Below are positions 21,443 through 32,329 of a DNA stretch of 64,000 nucleotides, piece by piece. How positions within the stretch are numbered: the stretch's first letter is position 1; each line of letters begins with the position of its first letter. The notes below the pieces were generated by a model. The model saw nothing but the letters and a program-made list of their open reading frames with translations. It did no database searches and had not been told where the DNA came from. Location of the stretch: positions 4,154,001 to 4,218,000 of the forward strand of contig OX637796.1 of assembly GCA_951802425.1 (NCBI GenBank), read 5' to 3'. The translations under genes and the position numbers were made by a program. The stretch comes from Clavaria fumosa. Lineage: Eukaryota; Basidiomycota; Agaricomycetes; Agaricales; Clavariaceae.

Positions 21443-22699
21443 GATTTGGCGGTTTCTTTTCACCTAGGTATTGGGTGAACCGTAGTCTGTTATGTGGAGG
21501 CGATGTTATCCGACAATAACAACAGACAATAACAACATACAACGCGTCCCCATTTTAGCAGGCTCTGTGTCTGGAATCAAATATTAGCCACATTAGGCTA
21601 ATAGAACTAGGGCTCGCTCGTGCTCGTGGGACCTTGCTTATGTGAGGTTGGAACTTTGAAAAATAATCATTGCTACATGCAAGTATGACAGTGCATGTCA
21701 GCATGTTGTTTGTGGAGCTCTCGGAGTTTGTGTTTGAGTCTCTCAAGGTGCAATTCATTGTTCATAAGGGAAAGTCAAGTGTCTGCAGTCAGGGGAAAGT
21801 TGACAAAATGTCTGTGTAAAGTGTCGTATGTTTAAGAGCATCAGTTTCAATCTTTTTTCTTCTCCAAGGCCTGCCCCGTTGCTTGCTTGTTATTGTCATC
21901 TCCAGGTTTTTTTGAAGGGCCTGCAATAGGCATTGTGGGATTTGGTCTGATAGGACCTTCATGGACATTCTTTTGCTTGTATGCTGTGCAGGGAGTAGGG
22001 GCTCCATCCATCTCTGAGGATGACAACTTGTTCTATGACTGCTGTCAAAGAGTCAAAACTGTTGTCTTTCTTGTGGATATAGGTCAAACCCCAAATTTCC
22101 CTTTGACTGCATTCAATGCCTATGTTGTGTTGTCTTGCAGTTGTGGGAGGCAGTCCATACGGTTACTCAGGGATGTCAATAATTCAATATTTACTCAACA
22201 TCCCAGTGAAGACTTGAGGAAAGAGGACAAACAATTAGAGACGCTGCAGGTCATCAGGAAAAAAAGTTCAAACAATATAGTACTATGTAGTCATGGTAGC
22301 AGCAGTAGCTCAGTAGCTAGTAACGAGTTATATAGACCCAGTAGATCCCATATATTGCTCTGTAGTAATGGTAGTTCCCATATATTGCTCTGTAGTAACA
22401 GTAGTTCCCATATATTGCTCTGTAGTAATGGTAGTTCTTATATATTGCTCTGTAGCACTGAGTAGATCCCATACAATGCACCAGAGTATACAAAGGACAT
22501 AAATGTGATTCAATGGTACATGGTAGTTCACTTGTCTCAAATGGTAGCCCGGGTTGATACTACAGTAGACTATGGTAGTGCTATGTGCCGCTTCCTGCTG
22601 CCACCACTGCTCCTTCCTTCCTCTGCACACCAGCCACCACAAAATCAATGGCCCAGGTCCCCGCTGTCAGTCTGGGACTGCAGTAGGGGGCCTGGGCCA
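21443..22699. other. spacer upstream of FunK1, with a 30-bp tandem repeat
   Basis: The promoter of the FunK1 gene lies at the left end. No gene is recognised; short frames on both strands lack family features. At 22346-22455 four copies of a 30-bp unit containing CATATATTGCTCTGTAG occur in tandem. The region then passes into the triplet minisatellite. Confidence 0.5.
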
Positions 22700-23700
22700 T
22701 TGCTGCTGCTGCTGCCGCCGCCGCCGCTGTCACCGCCGTCGCCGCCATCGCCGCCGTCACCGCCATCGCCACCGCCGCCATCGCTGTTGTTGCCGCCGCC
22801 ATCGCTGTCGTTGCCACTGTCGTTGCCACTGTCGTTGCCACTGTCGTTGCCACCGCCGTTGCCGCCATCGCCGCCGCCGCTGTTGCTGTCGTTGCCGCCG
22901 CCGCCGCCATTGCTGTCGTTGCCGCCGCCGCCGCCATTGCTGTTGTTGCCGCCGCCGTCGCTGTTGTTGCCGCCACTGTCACTGTTGTTGCCGCCGTCGT
23001 TGCAACCGCTGTCGCCGCCGTTGCCGCCATCGCTGCCGCTGCTGTCGCTGTCGTTGCCGCCGCCGTTGCTGTCGTTGCCGCCGCCGTCACCGTTGCTGCC
23101 GCTGCTGTCGCTGCCGTTGCTGTCATTGCCGCCACCGTTGCTGTCGTTGCTGCCGCCGTTGCTGTCGCTGTCGTTGCTGCCGCCATCGCTGTCACTGCCA
23201 CTGCTGTCGCCGCCGTCGCTGTCGTTGCTGCCGCCGTCGCCGTCGCTGTTGTTGCCGCTGCTGTCGCTGTCGCTGTTGTTGCCGCCGCCGTCGCTGTCGC
23301 TGTTGTTGCCGCCGCCGTCACTGTCGCTGTTGTTGCCGCCACCGTCACTGTCGCTGTTGTTGCCGCCGCCGCCATCGCTGTTGTTGCCGCCGCCATCGCT
23401 GTTGTTGCCGCCGCCATCGCCATCGCTGTTGTTGCCGCCGCCGCCATCGCTGTCGTTGCCACCGCCATCGCCGTCACTGCCGCCGCCACCGTCGTTGTTG
23501 CTGCCACTGCCGTCGATGTTGCTGCTGCCGCTGCCACCCTCGCTGTTGCCGCCACTGCCGCCGCTGTTGCTGTCGCTGTTGCCGTCGCTGCCGCTGCCGT
23601 CACCGTTGCTGCCGCCGCTGTCGCTGTCGCCGTCACTGCCGCCGCTGTTGCTCTGTTGCCGCTGCCGCCGCCGCTGTTGCGTTGCTGCTGCCACTGCCGT
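22700..23700. repeat. 1-kb minisatellite of G-pyrimidine-pyrimidine triplets
   Basis: Nearly every triplet is GCC, GTC, GTT or GCT (GYY), with fixed higher-order blocks such as GCCGCCGTCGCTGTCGTT repeated many times. All six frames stay open over most of its length (long Ser/Pro/Leu, Cys/Arg or Ala/Thr runs), which is a composition artefact; I call no gene here. Alternating GC-rich and GTTGTT blocks are arranged in arrays of 18-27 bp. Confidence 0.9.
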
Positions 23701-23707
23701 CATCGTA

Positions 23708-24205
23708 GTTGCTGGAGGAGAGAGGGAGGGGGAGGAGAGAGGGAGGGAGGAGAGGGAGGAGAGGGAGAGGGAGGAGAGTGAGAGAGAGGAGACGGAGAAG
23801 TGCCGCCGCCCTCACCATCGCCCTGTAGATTAAAAAAATGAAAAGAATCATGGAAAAAAGGGAGAGGGCGCACCTGGTGGCCCCTCGCTGAGGGTGCCGC
23901 CGCTGCCGTGGTTGTCACTGAAGGAGAGGGAGAGGGAGAGGGAGGAGGTGCCGCCGCCGCCGCCGTCATCGCTGGAGGAGAGAGAGAGGGTGAGGGTACC
24001 GCCGCCGTCGTCGTCATCACTGGAGGAGGGTGAGGGTGAGGGTGCTGCCGCCGTCGTTGTCATCGCTGGAGGTGAGGGTGAGGGTGCCATCGCCGCTGTC
24101 GTCGTTGCTGTGGATGGGAGAAAGGGAGGAGAGAGGGTGAGGGTGCCGTCGCCGCTGTCGTCGTTGCTGGGGATGGGAGAAAGGGAGGAGAGAGGGTGAT
24201 GGTGG
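23708..24205. repeat. purine-rich GAGGGA / GGTGAGGGTG minisatellite
   Basis: Strong strand asymmetry: 23708-23806 is almost pure purine on the plus strand (GAGAGGGAGGA units). After a 70-bp interruption, 23880-24205 alternates purine blocks (GGTGAGGGTGAGGGTG) with CCGCCGTCGTCGTC blocks. A segment ending GGGAGAAAGGGAGGAGAGAGG occurs twice near 24115 and 24175. No gene is seen. Confidence 0.85.
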
Positions 24206-24545
24206 GAGGCAGAGAGAACGACAAGTTCAACACAGAGCATGTGACGACTTTCTGGGACGGCAATTCCCACCATGCCACAAGTACAGCAAGCTTACCAAAT
24301 CAGTGACCCACAAATGTTCTGGCCCATTTCTCAGTCAATTCTCAAGCAATTCTCAAGATTTTTTTTTTTTCATAAGACACTACTTGATCTGTAGATTAAT
24401 GTGGATATGTCAAACAAAAAAAATTGATATTTTCTGTACTAATTTACCAAAATAAATGGGTACCTAGCTTTATCCAAGCTTTGAACACCTTTTTGGAGCA
24501 ATCTTTTGGAAGAGATCATATTCATCCAAACTATCATGATTGATT
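24206..24545. other. AT-rich spacer
   Basis: Contains a T11 run near 24360 and otherwise AT-rich unique sequence. Nothing else is recognised. Confidence 0.4.
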
Positions 24546-24735
24546 TGATGTGTATAAATATATTACTGTCAAGTTGCCATCCAAGCCCCAAGCTGATGAA
24601 CAATTATATCAGATTCATGGAATGCCTGGCCATTCTAATGGACCATGCAAGCCAGCAACTCCACCATGCTTTGACACTACCTTGATCATTGAAAACAAAT
24701 CACAGTGGAAAGAGGATGGATTAAAAGGTTAGTCT
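24546..24735 (+). pseudogene. possible DNA-transposon ORF remnant (Plavaka/KDZ-like tail)
   Basis: A 60-codon frame contains HGMPGHSNGPCK, PPCFDTTLII and EDGLKG. The order (Cys-poor linker, (Y/F)DT.L(V/I) block, then a GLKG turn) resembles the C-terminal tail that I associate with Plavaka/KDZ-type transposases of basidiomycetes. The similarity is weak and short, and nothing upstream supports it, so this is only a suggestion. Confidence 0.25.
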
Positions 24736-24807
24736 AAGGCTATCAATTGTCTACAATTTGATGTCAACTTCAACTAGGTCTTCATGTAGCAAGATTTTTG
24801 ATCTTCC

Positions 24808-25225
24808 AAAGCATCTCATCAGCAAAACAGCTCAGCTGAGTTGTCAGTATACTGTACCATTTCATTCAATTGACCTGTCATGCATCATGCACCTCCCCAA
24901 ATTGGCCAAAAATCACACTGGTCACACATCATTTGAGGAATTGGTCAATTTGTAAGGTGAAATTCCCTTTTTGGGTGACAGTTACCTAATATATACTGGT
25001 GGAGGGGCAGTCAATTATCCCTCATGTGACACTTGACTTCTACTTTCAGTCAATTCAAAATTTGACCAGAGGAATGCATCACACCACCTGGTCAATTGAA
25101 TGAAATGGTACAGTAGAGAGGTATGGACTGGTATGTAACACCCCAAGACAACTTGGGGTGTTACACACCAGTCCATACCAGTCCATACTTACATTTAGCC
25201 AAGCTGTTTTGCTGATGGCCTGGGC
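24808..25225. repeat. imperfect long inverted repeat with nested hairpin
   Basis: The left arm (about 24808-24875) contains CATCAGCAAAACAGCT and ACTGTACCATTTCATTCAAT. The right arm (about 25090-25225) contains their complements in reverse order, ATTGAATGAAATGGTACAGT and AGCTGTTTTGCTGATGG. Inside the right arm a second palindrome, TGTAACACCCCAAG-acaa-CTTGGGGTGTTACA, is flanked by GGACTGGTA/ACCAGTCC. It looks like a foldback or MITE-type element with another small palindrome inserted. No coding sequence. Confidence 0.6.
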
Positions 25226-25527
25226 ATAGTACCACATCCTTTAGCATATGTTCACTGGTACAGACCACTTACAAGCTTTGATCTAGCAACTGGCATGTAT
25301 CAGATTATTTTGTCTACTTGACAAAATTCTGCAAATGCTGAAGTAGTCAGCATTGATAGGATTTGGCACAGTTGTCTGTTGATTCCTCACTTTGGATCAG
25401 CAGATGTACCTATCTCATGGACCAGAAATAATGCTCTTGATTCAGCAGCTCAATTTTATCTCAACAAGTATACTGATATGCATTCATTTATGGAGTACAA
25501 ATCTTTGTAACAATTTTAGTCCAAAAG

Positions 25528-25786
25528 TATCAGACTGGGTCTCACACAACTTAAATGTAAGGTCACAACGACAATACTAACATAAGGGGGAAAGAGTACA
25601 AAAGAGGAAAAGATACTGTGTTCCCATGCTCAGACCCTTGGATCACATGACATGCCCAGGCTCCAGGTCATGTGATCTTACAATTATGTAATCTGACCCC
25701 AGCCACAGGTCATGTGACCTTCCAACAACCCTCCCCAGTTTCTCCACAACTCCTCTTTGGGATGGCTTATGTAAGCAATCCTAACA
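25528..25786. repeat. family A solo LTR-like repeat, copy 2, with 5-bp duplication
   Basis: Starts TATCAGACTGGG, ends AATCCTAACA, and is flanked by AAAAG on both sides (25523-25527 and 25787-25791). It aligns over its whole length with copies 1 and 3. Many CpG sites of copy 1 read TG or CA here (for example CACGTG to CACATG). With no internal coding sequence it looks like a solo LTR. Strand is left open because one end reads TG and the other TA. Confidence 0.85.
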
Positions 25787-25977
25787 AAAAGAGACTACTC
25801 TATGTACTTGTCATATACTGCACAATATCATGAATTGTTCATTTTAATCCTAATCTATAGCATGCTGAAACACTCATGAGTTTATTGCTTCAACCTTGCA
25901 CTGGAATTCACCTCACCTCCACTCAGCTCCTGATTATATCATAATCATGACAACATAATTCAATGTAGTACAAAGGC

Positions 25978-26129
25978 TTACTATCCTACCCAACAGCACT
26001 ATCACTAGTTGCTACTAGGCTCAACATAGTACATAGGCTCTACTACTATTACTAGTATGCACTCATAATATGCTACTAGGCTCAACATAGTACATAGGCT
26101 CTACTACTATTACTACTATGCACTCATAA
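25978..26129. repeat. 61-bp satellite, left part of the array
   Basis: Two copies of a 61-bp unit containing CTACTAGGCTCAACATAG and TACATAGGCTCTACTAC. They are continuous in phase with the array at 35012-35332 if the intervening retroelement is removed. The unit contains CATAA, the target duplicated on insertion. Confidence 0.9.
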
Positions 26130-26356
26130 TGTAAGGCTATAGGCCTTTTCTATTCTTTTATTACATAATATACATACTATAATAGTCTACTAGCATAGCC
26201 GCTTAGGCCATGCTTACATCAGCGGCCCCTAGAGGGCCGCTCGCCTATATATATATCATGTCGCGACTGTACAGAGAGGGTAGATCCCTCTACATAGAAC
26301 TACCATACTCAATATACAGTTGAGTCCGGTTCTTTTGAGGGATAGAAAGTATTACA
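26130..26356 (+). repeat. 5' LTR of the gypsy/chromodomain element
   Basis: 227 bp, TGTAAGGC to ATTACA. The four differences from the 3' LTR all lie in CG/TG/CA dinucleotide contexts. It contains a palindromic GCGGCCCCTAGAGGGCCGC and the TATA tract listed separately. The gag ATG lies only 41 bp after its end. Confidence 0.95.
26245..26256 (+). promoter_or_regulatory. TATA box of the 5' LTR
   Basis: The run CTATATATATAT in the middle of the LTR, about 100 bp before its 3' end, fits the U3/R boundary of an LTR promoter. The same tract is kept in the 3' LTR near 34900 and, shortened, in the third LTR copy near 39793. Confidence 0.7.
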
Positions 26357-26397
26357 ACTTTTTTGAACCTTCAACACAACGAGTGTGGCTAGAAATG

Positions 26398-28119
26398 GGT
26401 TACACCCGTATAGCCGCGCAGAAGAAGCACAACAGGAAGGGAGGAGAAACTCCTCCCTTGGTAGGACCTCTGCGCGACACAGGCGTCGCGCAGCCAGAGG
26501 GAATAGGACCCTCTGTCGAGCCCAGTGGTGAACCCCTGCTAAGGGCTGACGTGGTGTCACCGGCCCCTGACGACGGTGTTAGGTCTGAAACGCTGTCGAC
26601 ACGTGGCAATCGCCACGAGGAGGGCGCCACAACGCGCCAAGTCACTGGCGAAGCGCCATCGCTCGAGAAGGCCGGACCTTCAAAAGGAAAGGGCAGAGAG
26701 CCCTTAGAAACCCGCGAGAGGTGGCCGCGAGAGCGGTCAAGCTCGCAGGCTCCCTCCAATAGTGGAGATGAGCCCACAGCGATAGCGCGAGCTAACGCTG
26801 TAGCCGAGAGACTCTCGGACATTCAGGCGGAACTTTCCCACCAGGATGAAGAGTTTGAGGCTCTTGTAAGGGCGATGAAAAATCGCCAAGCCACTATTTG
26901 GCAATGGCTAAGCGAGGAGGCTACCCACGTTAGGCGGGTGCTGGACTCGCTAGATGAGCAGGGAACCACGCTAGCGGCTCCCTTACGGCGGCAATGCCGT
27001 GATTCGGTGGAACCCGAAGCGGGGCCTGCCCTGCCGAGTCAGGCGCCAGCTGACCACAAGGAAGGGTGGCGAAGGGAGAACCGCGTGGACAGTTCTCGAA
27101 CCCCTGGCGAACCAGGAATGGAGGGCGGTAGCCCTCGAGAAATAGTGGGGCCGGAGCCGCGGCTTATGTCGCGCTACCCACAGCTGGGTCAGCGAGAGCC
27201 AACGGGCCAGATGGGTCTGTTCGGATGGATGGAACCGCCCCAGAAGGAGCGGGAGATTACTCGGGAGGTGTCCCCAAGTTTTACAAACTACCAGAGCGAT
27301 GTATTACATCGCTACCTCGTGATGATACGAGATAAAACCTCGCTATTGCCTGAGGCAATAGCTGAGATTAGGGGGATTAAGATTGACCCCCCTGAGCTTT
27401 ATGACGGACGAGATGACCTCGTCGTCTGGGAAAGGTGGCTCGATGGCCTCCTTAATTACTTCTACTTCTATAGAGTAGTCAGCCCGCAGTTGGAGCACCA
27501 ACGTGTTATGCTAGCGGGGTCACGTTTAAGCGGAATAGCTGCTACTTGGTATACCCAAGAAGTAACGGGTCTATCCCATGCTCCTCGAAGGTCCACCTTT
27601 GAGGAATTGATAACCGCTATGTTTAAGCGGTTCCTGACTGAGGTAACGGCGCAGAAGGCAGTGGATGCCTTCTATCAGGTGAAGTTTACAAAGGCGAAGG
27701 GCGCCTTGGGCTTCTGGAACGAATTGGCCCAGGCGGCGGAGAGAATGCTCACCCCGCCTGACGCCAGTACGATGAAAAGGCAGTTCCTTAACGGACTGCC
27801 TAACGAGATGGTGGAGGCCATCTTCAAAACTCGCGCGATTAGCGTCGAGTTATCCTCGGTTGAGGATATTATTGACGCTAGTCGCCAAGTGGAAGCGACC
27901 CTCCACTACCTCCAGCAGCGGAGGGCGGTGCCTTTGGTAGGGAACCAGGCAGGTCCCAAAGGAAACCCGCCTACAGGCAGAGTGCCTGTGGGGCAGAGGT
28001 TTGTGAGACTGTGGCTGTATCGGCCGCACACAGACCGTAGGCCAGGGGAACCTGTTCCCCTGCGGATCGACCGCGTGCGTGCAAACCGGAGGAAGCAAAC
28101 CCCGGCTAGAACCGCCTAA
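26398..28119 (+). CDS. Gag protein of the gypsy/chromodomain element
   Basis: The frame opens inside the LTR; the chosen start is MGYTRIAAQKKHNRKGG at 26398, the first ATG after the LTR. The first 270 residues are charged and low in complexity, with a helical stretch (AERLSDIQAELSHQDEEF). A retrotransposon Gag domain follows near residues 330-510: PPELYDGRDDLVVWERWL, ATWYTQEVTG, MFKRFLTEV, FLNGLPNEMV and QVEATLHYLQQRR. After this the frame becomes implausible (Arg-rich) and ends at 28119. The zinc knuckle lies in the next frame, so a +1 shift occurs between about 28003 and 28119. It may be a programmed shift or a mutation. Confidence 0.85.
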   Translation, partial: GYTRIAAQKKHNRKGGETPPLVGPLRDTGVAQPEGIGPSVEPSGEPLLRADVVSPAPDDGVRSETLSTRGNRHEEGATTRQVTGEAPSLEKAGPSKGKGREPLETRERWPRERSSSQAPSNSGDEPTAIARANAVAERLSDIQAELSHQDEEFEALVRAMKNRQATIWQWLSEEATHVRRVLDSLDEQGTTLAAPLRRQCRDSVEPEAGPALPSQAPADHKEGWRRENRVDSSRTPGEPGMEGGSPREIVGPEPRLMSRYPQLGQREPTGQMGLFGWMEPPQKEREITREVSPSFTNYQSDVLHRYLVMIRDKTSLLPEAIAEIRGIKIDPPELYDGRDDLVVWERWLDGLLNYFYFYRVVSPQLEHQRVMLAGSRLSGIAATWYTQEVTGLSHAPRRSTFEELITAMFKRFLTEVTAQKAVDAFYQVKFTKAKGALGFWNELAQAAERMLTPPDASTMKRQFLNGLPNEMVEAIFKTRAISVELSSVEDIIDASRQVEATLHYLQQRRAVPLVGNQAGPKGNPPTGRVPVGQRFVRLWLYRPHTDRRPGEPVPLRIDRVRANRRKQTPARTA

Positions 28120-29023
28120 GGCGGTGCCCAAGATTGGAGTACGAGGCGGAGAGGAGCGGAAAGCTCCTCTAACATGCTATATGTGCGGGAAAGCAGGGCA
28201 CTACGCGAATGTGTGCCCTCAGTCACAGCGAAAGCCAGAGGCTTTGAGGGGAAATGTAAGGAACTATGCCTTACAAGAGGAGCCCAAGGAACTGCTGGAA
28301 ACACCGGCGGTTGAAAGCGAGGAGCCGGAGGGTGAAGCCCTACCGGAGGAAGTCACGGAAGACGACTACGCTGGTCGCGGGGACCAGTACGATTCGGACG
28401 AGCTCGAGGAGGAGGCGGAAAGCGACCAGGTCGCTGGAATCCGGGAATTAGAAGAGGACGAAGTCCTCTACACGACAGAAGTACATGTCGGCCATGTTGA
28501 CGACAGGCCATTTCGGGTGCACGTCTGGAAGGAGTGGACGGGATCACGCCCGGTAGTAACAAAGGAGGCTAGGCAATGCCTCGCGGCCTACATCACCGTG
28601 AACGGTGTAAAAGCGTATACACTTTTCGATTCTGGAAGTACCCCGGACCTGATGAGCCCAGACTTTGCCCGGGTGACGAAGGTACCAACCTTCCAACTGG
28701 ATAATCCAGTTCCTATCCAACTCGGCTGTATCGGCAGCCGATTGATGATCACACGCGGATGCCGCGTAGCGGTGGATTTGGGAGGAATACTGGTGGAGGA
28801 CCAGTATTTTGATATAGCGAACATTGACCGCTATGATATCATAGTCAGAACGGCGTTCATGTATGACTGCCGTGTGATACTGGATGTGCACCGACGTGCA
28901 ATCCGGATTGGTGAAGGGAAGGGAAAAACCCTTCAGGCGATGTCGCCCAGTGAGGAGACGGAAGCATTACGCGTCCGTATATCGGCTAAGAATGCGCCGA
29001 GGAAGGGAGCTCGAAAGAGCTGA
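28079..29023 (+). CDS. Gag zinc knuckle and aspartic protease segment
   Basis: In the frame following gag: CCHC zinc knuckle CYMCGKAGHYANVC at about residues 33-46, a long acidic linker, then a retropepsin-like domain with the active site TLFDSGSTPDLM (DSG in place of the usual DTG) and YDIIVRTAFM before the end. The stop at 29021-29023 comes about 22 codons before the reverse transcriptase frame begins at 29088. Typical elements run through, so a frameshift near 29000-29087 has separated protease from polymerase. There is no convincing ATG; translation probably depended on fusion to Gag. Confidence 0.8.
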   Translation: MQTGGSKPRLEPPKAVPKIGVRGGEERKAPLTCYMCGKAGHYANVCPQSQRKPEALRGNVRNYALQEEPKELLETPAVESEEPEGEALPEEVTEDDYAGRGDQYDSDELEEEAESDQVAGIRELEEDEVLYTTEVHVGHVDDRPFRVHVWKEWTGSRPVVTKEARQCLAAYITVNGVKAYTLFDSGSTPDLMSPDFARVTKVPTFQLDNPVPIQLGCIGSRLMITRGCRVAVDLGGILVEDQYFDIANIDRYDIIVRTAFMYDCRVILDVHRRAIRIGEGKGKTLQAMSPSEETEALRVRISAKNAPRKGARKS

Positions 29024-29087
29024 CTACACTCGGGCCCCCGGGATGCGGGTGAGCCCTGGAAGGGGGGAGAGGCTAACGCCTCTGTAA

Positions 29088-32000
29088 AGATAGACGACGC
29101 CTACCTCGAAGGCAGGCGTGAGTACTGGTTTAACCAGTACGCTGAGCTCTTTGGGGGAGTTCCCCCCAGACCGCCGCCGTTTCGGGCGGTGAACCACCGC
29201 ATACCCTTAATAGACGAAAAGCAAGTCTATAATTATTACCTGCCTCGGTGTGCTGAGGCATTTAAGGAACAATTCCTTGAGAAAGTGAACCGTTATATTA
29301 CTAACGGTTGGTGGGAAGCAGGAGCGGCATCGCAAGCAGCTCCTATGTTATGCATACCAAAAAGCAGCCGGAACCCGCTGCTACGGACAGTTGTGGACTG
29401 TCGGAAACGGAATGCGAACACAGTACGGGATATTACCCCATTGCCTGATCAGGATCAGATCAGGCAGGACGTGGCTAGAGCCACATATAGGTCAAAGATT
29501 GACCTATCAGATGCGTAGAGCCTGAGGACGTGTGGAAGACGGCGTTCGCGACCGTCTTGGGCACCATGTTCTCACAGGTGATGCAGATAGGGGATTGTAA
29601 TGCCCCTGCTACCTTCCAGCACCTGATGACGCATATATTTCATCATCAATTGGGAAAGTACGTGCATGTGTACTTAGACGATGTATTCGTCTTCTCCAAG
29701 ACCCTGGAGGACCATGAGTGTCACTTAAAGACGGTCTTTGAGACCCTCAAATGCGCGAGCCTTTTCTTGAGCAAGAAGAAGTGCTCGTTATACACGAAGA
29801 GCGTAGATTGCTTAGGGCATATTATAGATGCCCAAGGAATCCACGTCACAGTGGATAAAATGGATAAAATCTGTAACTGGAAAACACCGACAAGCATTAA
29901 CGAGGTGCAGAGGTTCCTTGGATTAGTACAGTACATCGGACAGTTCATGCCCGATCTGTCCGCTTACACTGGCCCTTTGGCTAGTCTGTGTAGTGAAACG
30001 CGAACGTTTCACTGGAGACCACTCCATGACAAGTGCATGGAGATGATTAAGGCATTGGCGTGTAAAACGCCAATATTACGCCCGGTAGACGCAGCAGTAC
30101 AGGAGCCAATCTGGCTTGTGTGCGATGCATCAGTGTCAGGCATAGGGGCCATGTATGGCCAGGGAAAGACATGGGAAACCTGCTGTCCGGCGGGGTTTAT
30201 GTCTAAAAGGTTTAGCCCAGCCCAGTTTAGTTACAAAACCTGGGACCAGGAGGCCTTAGTGATTGTCGAATCGCTACAGAAATGGGAGGATAAACTCCTT
30301 GGTAGACAAATCAACGTGGTCACAGACCACGAAGCGCTGGGGTTCTTTAAGAACTAAACGCGCTTGTCTGGCCGGCAGGCCAGGTGGATGGAATATATGG
30401 AGAGGTTTAACTACTCCATCACTTACATTAAAGGCGAGAGCAACAAAGTTGTGGATGGCCTTTCGCGTTACCATATGAGTGACGCGATGGATGAGATTCA
30501 TCCAGATCATGAGTACGTAAAGGTGGACGTTCGCCTTGACCCGGAAGGGGACGAGTTGCCCTGCGGACGCCTGGAGGAGGTGCGCGCACTACGAGTATGC
30601 ACACCTGCCGCGGACGAGGAGACTGAGCAGGAGCAACCGCCGCCTATGCCCCAAGCGGACAGGGATGTGAGGGACGAGATGCTCGTGCCCTTAAGGCCCC
30701 GCGTGGAAGGGGGGGATAGCAGGATGCTGCAAAGCATCCGTGATGGCTATGAACAGGATCGCCTGTTCAAAATAATTTTGGAGAAACCGGGAAACTACAC
30801 CGGTTTTAAGATCAGGGATGACCTGATCTTAGCTGAGAATAAAAAAGGAGACGAGGTGCTCTGTGTGCCTCGTACCCTTCATGAAGGGAAAAGCATCCCT
30901 GGGAGAATAATCCAGGAAGCCCATGCGGTCCTAGGACACATGGGGGCGCGGATAACGATGGATTACGTCCGCCGTTACTACTGGTGGCCATCGGTGTCTA
31001 AAGACATTGATAAGTTTTGCTCGTCGTGCGGCGTGTGCCAGACGAGCAAGACTTCCCCTCAGAAGCCGCAGGGGCTTCTACACACCCTTCCGATCCCCAG
31101 GCGGCCCTGGGAATCAATAGGAATGGACTTTGTAGGTCCATTTCCTATGTCGAAAGAGGCGGACTACCTCTGGGTGGTGATCTGCCGCCTCACTTCACTG
31201 GTACACCTAGTACCAGTTACCGTTTCGGTAACGGCAGCAGAGCTAGCCTGGCTCTTCCTAACCCATGTAGTGAGACTGCATGGGTTGCCAGGATCGATTG
31301 TGTCCGATCGTGATCCGAGATTTACGTCTGCCTTTTGGCAGGAAACACACCAACTACTTGGTGTCAAGCTGCGGATGTCCACAGCTTTCCATCCGCAGAC
31401 GGATGGAGCGACGGAACGGTCGATCCGATCCGTGTCTCAGATCCTCCGATCGGTGGTCCAACTGGACCAGACAGACTGGGCGGAGCGAATCCCAATGGTC
31501 GAATTCGCCATTAACGTGTCAATAAGCGCGTCGACGGGGTTTGCCCCGTTTGAGCTCACCTATGGGTACATGCCCCAGATGATGGCAGAGTTGCCAGACG
31601 ACCTCCGGGCGGTGCCCAGAGGGGTACGGATGTTCGCGGAGAAAGCCGCGCTCAACCTTACAATGGCGCATGACGCAATTATAGAAAGTCACGTCCACCA
31701 AACGTTTTACGCTAACCAGCGTAGACGGGCAGAGCACCTGTTTAGAGAGGGAGAATTAGTCTACCTCTCAACGGAGAACTTGAATCTCCCTAAAAAACAA
31801 GCTAGAAAGCTCATGCCGAAGTTTATTGGGCCATACCCAATATGGTCATGTAGACCGGAATCGTCTACATACGAGCTGGAGCTCCCCGACTCGCTAAAGT
31901 CGAGGAGAATCCACCCGACGTTCCATGTCAGCCAGTTGCGGTGACATGAACCAAATGACGACGCGTTGTTTCCGCGTCATGAAGTGAAAGTCTTTTATGA

Positions 32001-32241
32001 CTTTGGTGTGGATCCAAAGGAGGAATGGCTAGTAGATGCCATTATTGGCCATAGGTGGGAAGGCTGCCACCTGGAATGCGAGGTTCGATGGAACCTCGGG
32101 GATACGACCTGGGAGCTGTACATGGGGGTCAAAGAGCTGGCTGCTCTAGACCATTACCTTGAACTACAAGGTGTAGACTCGTGGAGGGTGCTACCTAGGC
32201 GCCCTCGAGCAGAGCGCGGACGGAGCGCCCGCGCGGAGTAG
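29088..32241 (+). pseudogene. reverse transcriptase, RNase H, integrase and chromodomain, disabled
   Basis: The start IDDAYLEGRREYWF leads into reverse transcriptase. After SKIDLSDA a stop and frame change at 29516-29530 mark a small deletion in the palm region. The domain then continues with VYLDDVFVFSK (29671; YLDD rather than YVDD) and RNase H (LVCDASVSGIGAM near 30115). TAA at 30355-30357 stands where CAA (Gln) is expected. The integrase zinc domain is near 30921-31050; the catalytic residues are GMDFVGPF (31126), VSDRDPRF (about 31303) and TDGATERS (about 31403). TGA at 31942-31944 replaces an expected Arg codon just before a chromodomain (EEWLVDAIIGHRW to about 32170). Chromodomains target integration to heterochromatin marks in related elements. 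Three or more lesions make this copy non-autonomous. Confidence 0.9.
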
Positions 32242-32329
32242 TAAACGCGATCGAGCCAGACCGCTGGGTCGTTAGCCACAGTGACTAAGTCACGTGGTGG
32301 CTCCACCGTAAAGTACAAAACCTTAAGAG

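Noticed and set aside
22346..22455. Four evenly spaced 30-bp repeats considered as a CRISPR array
   Set aside because: Direct tandem units without unique spacers, in a eukaryotic repeat context.
22505..23833. Long frames on both strands (up to 442 codons) across the triplet minisatellite
   Set aside because: The frames exist because GYY triplets contain no stop in any frame; the products are Pro/Leu, Cys/Arg, Ala/Thr or Ser/Gly runs with no gene signals.
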